In this document: positions 1 to 6,256 of the stretch, piece by piece
Numbering within the stretch: position 1 is the first letter of the stretch
Layout: every line of letters starts with the position of its first letter
Assembly: GCA_002345845.1 (NCBI GenBank)
Contig: DDWF01000286.1
Span: 1-7,666, forward strand
Reading direction: 5' to 3'
Length of the DNA stretch: 7,666 bases
From: Betaproteobacteria bacterium UBA2293
GTDB taxonomy: Bacteria > Pseudomonadota > Gammaproteobacteria > Burkholderiales > Rhodocyclaceae
Position numbers and translations under genes: made by a program
Notes under the pieces: model-generated
The model's input: only the letters and a program-made list of their open reading frames with translations
The model's database searches: none
What the model was told of the DNA's origin: nothing

Positions 1-43
1 ACCACCAGTATTCAAACGGCTCTCCACCCGGAGGGCCGTTTTC
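1..43 (+). repeat. 43-bp imperfect direct repeat, copy A, with terminator-like hairpin
   Basis: The first 43 bases match 1867-1909 at 35 of 43 positions, in the same orientation and without gaps. The first 15 bases (ACCACCAGTATTCAA) are identical, and so are the last nine (GCCGTTTTC). Bases 16-25 pair with 30-39 to give a ten-pair stem with one U.G pair and a four-base loop, followed by TTTTC. That is the shape of a rho-independent terminator for something upstream of the window. Most differences between the copies lie in the loop or keep the stem paired. The leading ACCACCAG could include the CCA end of a tRNA gene lying just outside the window, which cannot be tested here. Confidence 0.75.
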
Positions 44-72
44 GTTGGTAGTCGAAAAAGCAAAATGTAATC

Positions 73-88
73 ACCGTGTACTCACGGT
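73..88. promoter_or_regulatory. Dyad upstream of the first toxin-antitoxin locus
   Basis: ACCGTG-TACT-CACGGT is a perfect six-base inverted repeat with a four-base spacer, about 60 bases before the toxin start at 151. It may be a second operator for the XRE antitoxin, because such loci often carry two. Its sequence differs from the dyad at 126-143, so it could instead bind another protein. There is no T-run, so it is unlikely to be a terminator. Confidence 0.4.
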
Positions 89-125
89 AAGCAAGGGGGT
101 GCTTGTTTAGAAAATGGCAATAAGA

Positions 126-145
126 TATACAAAGTATTGTATAAT
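126..145 (+). promoter_or_regulatory. Promoter -10 and probable autoregulatory operator of the HigBA-type locus
   Basis: TATACAA-AGTA-TTGTATA (126-143) is a perfect seven-base inverted repeat. It overlaps a consensus -10 box TATAAT at 140-145. No good -35 box lies 16-18 bases upstream (GCAATA at 117-122 is poor). An operator covering the -10 is what autorepression by the XRE antitoxin would need. If this -10 is used, transcription would begin at or next to the toxin ATG at 151, which has no Shine-Dalgarno sequence, so the transcript may be leaderless. An alternative pairing, TTGTTT at 103-108 with TATACA at 126-131 (17-base spacer), is weaker. Confidence 0.55.
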
Positions 146-150
146 TCTCT

Positions 151-487
151 ATGGCCTTAAAACCTGTTGAATTTCGCGGCAATGCCCTCGACGAGCTGCG
201 AAGCTTTCCTGAAGCCGCGCGCCGAGCGGCCGGATTCCAGATCGACCGTATACACAGCGCGGTTACGATCCCGATGACTGGAAGCTGATGGCATCAGTTG
301 GAAAGGGCGTGCGTGAGGTTCGGCTACGGGAAAAGAGGCTGGGGCTTTCCGGGTGATCTATCTGGCGAAGCTTGAAGACGCCGTCTATGTGTTTCACTGC
401 TTCCAGAAGAAAACCCAAAAGACCGCAACGAGCGATATTGAACTCGCGCGTAATCGCTACAAGGAATTGATGAGGACGAAGCCATGA
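151..487 (+). pseudogene. Frameshifted HigB/Gp49-type RelE-superfamily toxin
   Basis: The toxin family is readable only across three frames. From the ATG at 151 the protein begins MALKPVEFRGNALDELRSFP, the usual N-terminus of phage-derived Gp49-like/HigB toxins, and stops after 44 residues. Near 255 the match moves to another frame (YDPDDWKLMASVGKGVREVR). Near 340 it moves again (GAFRVIYLAKLEDAVYVFHC, then the FQKKTQKT block) and runs to a TGA at 485-487. Each shift fits a two-base insertion: one near 255, where CGT ATA CAC is followed by AG before CGC GGT TAC, and CT near 339-340. The intact family is roughly 110 residues, so the whole gene is present but cannot make the mRNA-cleaving toxin. 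Its end overlaps the antitoxin start by ATGA, the normal operon arrangement. Programmed frameshifting is possible but unlikely with two shifts and no obvious slippery heptamer. Confidence 0.8.
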
Positions 488-765
488 GCAAGCAAAGATT
501 CCAAAGCGTTTGGGACGCCATCGAAGACACGCCACAACTGGCGGCCAGCATGCGCGCGCGCGCTGAACTGATCATCGAGCTGACTGAGCTGATCAAGAAG
601 CGCGGCATGACCCAGGCCGATGCCGCCAAGATGTTTGGCGTCACCCAACCGCGCATCTCGGACCTAATGCGTGGCAAGGTTGAGTTGTTCTCGCTGGATG
701 CGTTGGTCGATATGGCGGCCATTGCCGGCCTTGCTCCGCACGTCAAGATTAAAAAGGCTGCCTGA
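484..765 (+). CDS. XRE-family (HigA-like) antitoxin, orphaned
   Basis: This 93-residue protein has a central-to-C-terminal XRE helix-turn-helix (about residues 40-80). The recognition region reads MTQADAAKMFGVTQPRISDL, followed by a short helical end. The N-terminal 35 residues (FQSVWDAIEDTPQLAASMRA) are a typical lead-in for antitoxins partnered with Gp49-like toxins. The ATG at 484 overlaps the toxin stop codon and has an AGGA-like ribosome site near 472. The known role is to bind and neutralise the toxin and repress the operon through palindromes, here probably 126-143. The partner toxin upstream is frameshifted, so this protein has no local target. It may still regulate, or neutralise a related toxin elsewhere in the genome. 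The family call is firm; the present role is inference. Confidence 0.85.
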   Translation: MSKQRFQSVWDAIEDTPQLAASMRARAELIIELTELIKKRGMTQADAAKMFGVTQPRISDLMRGKVELFSLDALVDMAAIAGLAPHVKIKKAA

Positions 766-779
766 CAAGGACCGTAACG

Positions 780-998
780 ATGTTGGGGTGGATTGCACGG
801 AGAGAACTTTCGCGAGCACCGAGCCCTTTTTTGACTGGGCTGGATTTTTCCTCAATATGGGAGCTAGCGTTTCGCTGGTCCGATTGCGAACCGAAAAGCC
901 GCGTTGCAGACATTCTCGAGCAAGTCAAACAAGCCACTTACCGCCTTGTACGCGGATTCTTCAAAGGGGATTTTCCACTGGCTAGCCCTTCGCCTTGA
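780..998 (+). CDS. Small hypothetical protein, possibly decayed
   Basis: This 72-residue reading frame begins 14 bases after the antitoxin stop and has an AAGGA ribosome site about eight bases before the ATG. The segment SIWELAFRWSDCEP followed by an amphipathic helix (ILEQVKQATYRLVRGF) looks like real protein rather than noise, but I cannot name the family. The last residues (PLASPSP) look unlike a natural end, and the next frame stays open past it, so the 3' end may be frameshifted or truncated. It could be a third member of the first toxin-antitoxin operon or a remnant of an inserted gene. Both other frames here are also partly open, which lowers confidence. Confidence 0.4.
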   Translation: MLGWIARRELSRAPSPFLTGLDFSSIWELAFRWSDCEPKSRVADILEQVKQATYRLVRGFFKGDFPLASPSP

Positions 999-1038
999 AC
1001 AGATCCTTGACAGCACCACCGAACCCCATTCAGGAATC

Positions 1039-1073
1039 TTGCCATCAGACCATAATCGGACTATATTAAGTCC
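1039..1073 (+). promoter_or_regulatory. Sigma-70 promoter with overlapping operator for the Phd-ParE pair
   Basis: TTGCCA (1039-1044) and TATATT (1062-1067) are separated by exactly 17 bases, and each matches its consensus hexamer at five of six positions. An inverted repeat GGACT-N6-AGTCC (1058-1073) sits over the -10 box, where a Phd-type antitoxin-toxin complex would bind to shut off its own operon. The start of transcription would fall near 1074, leaving a short leader before the ATG at 1096. An exact TTGACA at 1007-1012 has no -10 at a workable distance and is not used in this call. Confidence 0.65.
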
Positions 1074-1095
1074 TTGTCAAATTTGGAGCACGGTC

Positions 1096-1371
1096 ATGCG
1101 CTACTCATCTCAAGTCAAACCGATCAGCTATCTCAAAGCCAACGCTGCCGAGGTTCTGACAAACCTCGCTGAGCAACGTGAGCCCATGGTCATCACCCAA
1201 AACGGTGAGGCCAAAGCCGTTCTGCAGGACGTGGCCTCGTTCGAAGAGACGCAAGAAACCTTGGCCCTGCTGAAAATCCTCGCACTGGGCAACCAAGACG
1301 TGGCGGCTGACAAGGTTAAGCCCGTGGCCGTCGTCGTTGCACGCCTTCGCGCCAAGCGAGCCACTGTCTGA
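1096..1371 (+). CDS. Phd/YefM-family antitoxin
   Basis: This 91-residue protein has the Phd/YefM N-terminal DNA-binding fold: residues 1-55 contain PISYLKANAAEVLTNLAEQ, then EPMVITQNGEAKAVLQDVAS, the family hallmark. The rest is a helical C-terminal arm, usually the part that wraps the toxin. The start at 1096 is chosen over upstream in-frame codons because homology begins there and the promoter at 1039-1067 lies just before it. A GGAG ribosome site lies at about 1085-1088. The stop codon overlaps the toxin start by one base (TGATG), so the two are translationally coupled. Expected role: neutralise the ParE toxin and repress the promoter with it. Confidence 0.9.
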   Translation: MRYSSQVKPISYLKANAAEVLTNLAEQREPMVITQNGEAKAVLQDVASFEETQETLALLKILALGNQDVAADKVKPVAVVVARLRAKRATV

Positions 1372-1712
1372 TGGCTGGTGCGCCTGCCAAGTTCGAAGTT
1401 CTGCTCACCGAGGGTGCCGAGCAGGACTTGGAGTCCATCCACGACTACATCTCCGAATTTGACTGTTTGGCCAACGCCAACTACGTGTTGGACGAGTTGA
1501 TGGACATTGTGGAGAGCCTATCGATATTCCCGGAGCGCGGCAGCTACCCGAAGGAGCTTATCAGCCTTGGCATCAAAGAATATCGCCAGACATTTTTCAA
1601 GCCGTACCGGGTGATCTACCGTGTCTCAGGCGGTCAAGTCATCATCTATCTGATTGTTGACGGACGGCGTGATATGGAGTCAGTGTTGGCGAGAAGGTTG
1701 CTCGGCGCATAG
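1371..1712 (+). CDS. RelE/ParE-family toxin
   Basis: This 113-residue protein is of normal length for a ParE/RelE toxin. It begins with a beta strand and helix (AEQDLESIHDYISEF) and ends with the conserved YRQTFFKPYRVIYRV block, VIIYLIVDGRRDM and a C-terminal RRLL. The strands and the arginine-rich DGRRDM segment are the family signature. ParE members poison DNA gyrase and RelE members cut mRNA at the ribosome; the sequence alone does not settle which, though the Phd-type partner and overall pattern lean to ParE. It starts inside the antitoxin stop codon. No frameshift or missing segment is visible, so this pair is probably active, unlike the first locus. The hairpin at 1882-1909 is the nearest possible terminator. 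Confidence 0.88.
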   Translation: MAGAPAKFEVLLTEGAEQDLESIHDYISEFDCLANANYVLDELMDIVESLSIFPERGSYPKELISLGIKEYRQTFFKPYRVIYRVSGGQVIIYLIVDGRRDMESVLARRLLGA

Positions 1713-1866
1713 ACCAGCAGCCGGTTCGTCTAATACCTGCAGCAATTCGTGAGGCTAAGCTCCCAGTATCCGTGAAACCCGGAAGTGGCGTGTTGAGGAA
1801 CACCCGCAGGAGGCCGCAGACTTGCTCGCTGGCCACAATAGCGCGTAGTTTGGTTGAAAACTTCGC

Positions 1867-1909
1867 ACCACCAGTATTCAAGCGGCTTTCCGAGTAGAGA
1901 GCCGTTTTC
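1867..1909 (+). repeat. 43-bp imperfect direct repeat, copy B, with terminator-like hairpin
   Basis: This is the second copy of the repeat at 1-43, in the same orientation. Bases 1882-1890 pair with 1897-1905 (nine pairs, with a U.G pair at 1888/1899 and a G.U pair at the base), followed by TTTTC. Relative to copy A, A16 has become G and the pair 21/34 (U.G) has become U-A, while 22/33 (C-G) has become U.G, so the stem survives as the sequence drifts. It is suitably placed to end transcription from the Phd-ParE operon. The broken HsdM slice on the other strand stops matching its family only about 25 bases to the right. Confidence 0.75.
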
Positions 1910-1910
1910 A

Positions 1911-2430
1911 TTATTGCAACCCCCGCCTGGCAGGCTCCTCGACCCGCATCGGGTTGGTCTTGGACGTGAAGTGCATGTTGGTGCGCAGGTCGTAGATCCA
2001 CAGCTTCCGGGTCCACGGCGTTTCCGAGGCCGGCTTCTTGTCGAAGAAAATCACGTTGGCCTTCACGCCCTGGGCGTAGAACAGGCCCGTGGGCAGGCGC
2101 ATCAGCGTATGCACCTCGCACTCGTGCAGCAGCTTGCGGCGGATGATTTCGCCCGCCCCGCCCTCGAACAGCACGTTGTCGGGCACCACCACGGCCGCGC
2201 GGCCGGGGATGGCGAGCAGCGTCTTGATGTGCTGCACGAAGTTGAGCTGCTTGTTCGAGGTGGCGGCCCAAAAGTCGTCGCACTCGACGATGTCCTTTTC
2301 GGTCGAGGTGCGGCCGTCCTCGCCGACGATCACCGTGCTGCTCTTCTTGCCGAAGGGCGGATTGGTCAGCACCACGTCGAAGCGCTCGCCGGGGTCGGCC
2401 GCCAGCGCGTCGGTCACGCGCACCGGCACA
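1911..2430 (-). pseudogene. hsdM: Internal fragment of type I restriction-modification methyltransferase HsdM
   Basis: On the minus strand, about 165 residues match the catalytic core of HsdM, the N6-adenine methyltransferase subunit of type I systems. They run from VTDALAADPGERFDVVLTNP to about TNPMRVEE. The catalytic NPPF motif is intact (2352-2363), followed by FGKKSS, the TEKDIVE segment, NKQLNFVQHI, VVVPDNVLFEGG and LPTGLFYAQGVKANVIFF. A full HsdM is about 480-520 residues. Here the N-terminal helical domain and AdoMet motif I are missing, replaced at about 2425-2440 by nucleotidyltransferase sequence, and the C-terminus is lost at about 1935, giving a short unrelated tail and a stop at 1911. 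No start codon fits. It cannot be functional, and no hsdS or hsdR is seen. Confidence 0.85.
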
Positions 2431-2436
2431 TGGGTC

Positions 2437-2709
2437 GCCGACGCGCCAGCGGCAGATCGGGGCGTCCGGCGACATGTCGCGGGCGAAGCCACGTTCGGCG
2501 AAACGTGCCTCCAGTGCGTGATAGCCGGCAAGCGCAGTAACCTCCGCAACCAGGTCCACGTCAAATGTGGCCCGTGGTGGCGGTGCCTGCACCGACGTGC
2601 AGAGCATCCCCGCGGCACAACCACCGACAAAAACCAGTTCATCGCACAACTCCCCCAGGGCGTAGGCGACCAGCTCTACCCGCTGCAGGTTGTGGTCGGC
2701 GGGATTCAA
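2437..2709 (-). pseudogene. N-terminal fragment of a nucleotidyltransferase (AbiEii/MNT-like)
   Basis: Minus-strand translation from a TTG at 2709 gives NPADHNLQRVELVAYALGEL, then ELVFVGGCAAGMLCTS, RATFDVDLVAEV, an ALEARFAERGF helix, and DAPICRWRVGD. The GG followed by a T-x-D-x-D pattern (TFDVD) is the nucleotidyltransferase active-site signature, and the order fits the AbiEii/MNT-like toxin families. GAGGAG lies five bases before the TTG, and the TTG overlaps the stop of an upstream reading frame (TTTTGA), as in a native operon. After about 90 residues, just where the strand with the third acidic residue is expected, the frame runs into HsdM sequence at about 2430. The protein is therefore cut off before its C-terminal domain. 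Activity is unlikely. Confidence 0.7.
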
Positions 2710-2785
2710 AACCGCTCCTCGAAGAGCTTCATCGCCAGATTGCGTTCCCGCGCATTGCCCATGCGCAGCGCATCGAAAAGCGCCA
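2706..2785 (-). pseudogene. C-terminal tail of an unidentified gene upstream of the nucleotidyltransferase
   Basis: On the minus strand one frame reads LALFDALRMGNARERNLAMK and then LFEERF, with a stop at 2706-2708. That stop overlaps the nucleotidyltransferase TTG, so this is probably the true end of the gene that preceded it. I do not recognise the family; an antitoxin-type partner is plausible from position only. Upstream of about 2785 the frame loses sense and a different fragment (HEPN-like) begins, so the body of this gene appears deleted. Confidence 0.45.
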
Positions 2786-2788
2786 GAT

Positions 2789-2935
2789 TTAAAAGTCGGC
2801 GCTGGCGACACGGCGAAGCGCGGCGAGACACAGCGCATGCGCCGCGTTGTAGGCGAGGTCGAAGCGGCCTTCGAGCAAAAGTCCCGCGTTTGCCGCATCC
2901 TTGAGTCGCGCCAGGCCCGAACGGCTGTTGTCCAT
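2789..2935 (-). pseudogene. Truncated HEPN-like domain protein
   Basis: The 48-residue minus-strand frame starting at the ATG at 2935 contains GLARLKDAANAG followed by RFDLAYNAAHALCLAALRR. This resembles the N-terminal helices of HEPN proteins that pair with nucleotidyltransferases in toxin-antitoxin modules. It ends abruptly in VASADF and a TAA (2789-2791). The part that would carry the RxxxxH ribonuclease motif is absent. The loss joins it directly to the tail at 2706-2785. It is divergent from the kinase gene starting at 3000, with 64 bases between. The HEPN assignment is by recognisable pattern only. Confidence 0.5.
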
Positions 2936-2999
2936 GGGCGCACCCGCGCTGACAGCTTCCCGTTGCCTTCCGACCAGGGACTGGGGCACACTGCGGGGC

Positions 3000-4756
3000 A
3001 TGAACTCCGTTTCAGCCATCCCCCAGCCACGGCGCGTCAAGGCCAGATTCATCGGCCCCTTCACCGCGGCCTTGCTGTTCATCCTGATGGTTTTTTCGCT
3101 GGCTTTCTACGGGGTCGGGACGCATATTCGCGAGCGTGATCTTGCCGAGCGCTCCGGGGCCGTGGCCAAGCTCTTCGCGCTCAAGCTCGCCAAGGACGGC
3201 AACCTGATGCGTGCAGTCGGGCAGGCGATCATGGGCAATGCGGCGATCGGCGAGGCCTTCCGCAAGGGCGACCCGCAAGCGCTCGAACGCCACGGCCGCG
3301 CCCTGTTCGAGACGTTGCGCAGCGACCATCGCATCACCCATCTCTACTTCACCGGCCCCGACCGGATCAATCTCTACCGTTTCCATAGCCCCACCACCCG
3401 CGGCGACGAAATCGACCGGGTGACGATGCTGCAGGCGCACAGCAGCAAGCAGCCGGCACAAGGCCTTGAGCTCGGCTCGATAGGAACCCTGACCCTGAGG
3501 CTGGTGATGCCATGGGGGCCGCAGGGTCAGGAGTACGGCTACATCGAGATCGGCGAGGAAATCGAACATCTGATCGACGAGGTGCACGACGCGCTGGCGG
3601 TGGATTTGCTGGTTCTGGTAGACAAGCGCTATCTGGCCCAGCAGCAATGGCAGCAGGGCCAGACACTGATGCAGCGCCAGGGCGACTGGCGGCGCTTTTC
3701 CAGCCACGTCACCCAGGCCCAGACCGTGGCGCAACTGCCGGCGGCCCTGGACGACCGCGCGCTGGCCCGCCTGCTGACAGGAAACGCGGTGGAGCTCAAG
3801 GACGGCGATCGCACCCTGCACGTGGCTCTGGTGCCGCTGGCCGACGCCGGCGGGCGGCACATCGGCGAGCTGGCGGTAATCCGCGATGTGACGCTGCTCG
3901 AAGCCACCTTCAACGGCTACATGACTGCCGTGGTCCTGCTGAGCCTCGCCGTTGCCGCCGGTGTATTCGGCGTCTTCTACGTCGCGCTGCAACGCGTGGA
4001 AAAGGACTACCGCCGCCAGCACGAGCTCGAGCACCGGCTGCTGCGCGTCGATACCGAGCACCAGCGCATACTGCAGATGGAGAAGCTGTCGGCGCTCGGC
4101 ACCATGGTCGGCAGCATCGCCCACCAGCTCAACAACCCACTGGTTGGCGTGGTCAACATGGCACAACTGGCCGAGCGCGAGATCGGGGAACCCGGCGACG
4201 GCCCGGCGAGGGCCCGCGAACTGCTGACGGAAATCCGCCGCGCCGGCGAAGACTGTCGCAGCTTCGTGCGGCGCATGCTGGAGTTTTCCAAGGTGTCGTG
4301 CTTCGAAAGCAAACCGACGCCGATGGCGACGCTGATCGAAGACACCGTGCTGATGTTCCGCCAGGCCGAGCCGCGCCACCTGCCGGTGGACGTGCAGCTA
4401 CCGGCCGCGCCGCCAATGCTGAACGTCGATCCGATCCTGATCCGCCATGCGCTGTTCAACCTGCTGCTGAATGCCGCCCATGCCACGGACGACAACGCCG
4501 GCATCGAGATCCGCCTCGAGCCGCAGGCCGATCCCGTCAGCGGCGCCCCCGGCTGGTCACTGACGGTCGCCGATCACGGACGCGGTATCGCCCCCGAGGT
4601 GATGGACAAGATCTTTGTGCCCTTCTTTACCACGCGTGCCGACGGCACCGGTCTCGGCCTGCCCGTCGTGCTCCACGTCGTCCTGCTCCACAACGGCCAC
4701 GTGACGACAACCCACCGTCGCGACGGTGGCACGCAATTTGCGGTCTGGTTACCACA

Positions 4757-4760
<4 letters not shown>
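3000..4760 (+). CDS. Membrane sensor histidine kinase with dCache_3-like periplasmic domain
   Basis: This 586-residue sensor kinase should phosphorylate the regulator that follows. Transmembrane helices lie at about 17-40 and 308-330, enclosing a periplasmic domain of some 265 residues. That domain has the signatures of the dCache_3 family: GPDRINLYRFHSP (119-131), GDEIDRVTML (135-144), GLELGSIGTLTLR (155-167) and GYIEIGEEI (180-188). After a linker with coiled-coil character comes the phospho-acceptor motif SIAHQLNNPL, with His375, then an ATPase domain with NLLLNA (487-492), DHGRG (525-529), FVPFFTTR and GTGLGL (549-554), all intact. The start at 3000 is preferred to an in-frame ATG at 2901 because it puts a short basic stretch just before helix 1 and the earlier codons read as junk over the minus-strand fragments. 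No strong ribosome site or promoter is visible. Its stop overlaps the next start (ATGA). The ligand is unknown. Confidence 0.92.
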
Positions 4761-6127
<1,367 letters not shown>

Positions 6128-6132
6128 CACCT

Positions 6133-6148
6133 GTCGCGAATCCGCGAC
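6133..6148. promoter_or_regulatory. Candidate enhancer (activator-binding) dyad
   Basis: GTCGCG-AATC-CGCGAC is a perfect six-base inverted repeat just after the regulator stop codon. Its centre is about 88 bases upstream of the expected transcription start of the cytochrome gene, in the normal range for NtrC-family enhancer sites. There is no T-run after it, so it is a poor rho-independent terminator. Binding by the neighbouring regulator is inference. Confidence 0.45.
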
Positions 6149-6159
6149 GGTTCGCCTCG

Positions 6160-6189
6160 CATGTTTGCCCCGCTTCCGCCGAAAACATG
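6160..6189. promoter_or_regulatory. Second, wide-spaced dyad upstream of the sigma-54 promoter
   Basis: CATGTTT (6160-6166) and AAACATG (6183-6189) form a perfect seven-base inverted repeat with a 16-base spacer, between the first dyad and the -24 box. It could be a binding site for a second factor or half-sites for an oligomeric activator. Nothing in its sequence matches the 6133-6148 dyad. Confidence 0.3.
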
Positions 6190-6201
6190 GGCCCTTGGTC
6201 G

Positions 6202-6217
6202 TGGCACGGGAATTGCA
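6202..6217 (+). promoter_or_regulatory. Sigma-54 (-24/-12) promoter
   Basis: TGGCACG-GGAA-TTGCA matches the sigma-54 consensus TGGCACR-N4-TTGCW at every defined position. The invariant GG (6203-6204) and GC (6215-6216) have the required ten bases between them. Transcription should start near 6228, giving a leader of about 29 bases that includes the GAGGTG ribosome site (6245-6250). The gene driven is the cytochrome at 6257. Its place directly after a sigma-54 activator gene makes that regulator the likely activator. Confidence 0.9.
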
Positions 6218-6256
6218 GAAACTGCACAGGCAATGTCCCTACTCGAGGTGAAAAAT

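Noticed and set aside
1007..1012. Perfect TTGACA as a -35 box
   Set aside because: No -10-like hexamer lies 16-18 bases downstream; the pair at 1039-1044 and 1062-1067 is better spaced.
1713..1866. Possible tRNA or small RNA before repeat copy B
   Set aside because: GGTTGAAAACTTCGCACCA superficially recalls a tRNA T-arm and CCA end, but no cloverleaf arms can be paired upstream.
1854..2904. Long plus-strand open frames opposite the HsdM and nucleotidyltransferase fragments
   Set aside because: They mirror the minus-strand fragments, have low-complexity His/Arg/Gly-rich translations and show no motif.
2980..3002. Sigma-54-like GGGGCAC sequence before the kinase start
   Set aside because: There is no GC doublet at the required ten-base distance from the GG, and the predicted start would fall inside the gene.
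1642..3030. A 462-codon minus-strand open frame
   Set aside because: Only a short part (about 2437-2709) looks like real protein; the rest runs through HsdM sequence in the wrong frame and through the ParE gene. It is open because of high GC content.
3012..4379. 455-codon minus-strand frame opposite the kinase
   Set aside because: It is antisense to a complete histidine kinase with all motifs intact; its composition is typical of a GC-rich shadow frame.
3512..4756. Upstream in-frame extension of the regulator reading frame inside the kinase gene
   Set aside because: The translation is Arg/Ala/Pro-rich noise; the receiver domain begins right after the ATG at 4757, which forms the ATGA overlap with the kinase stop.
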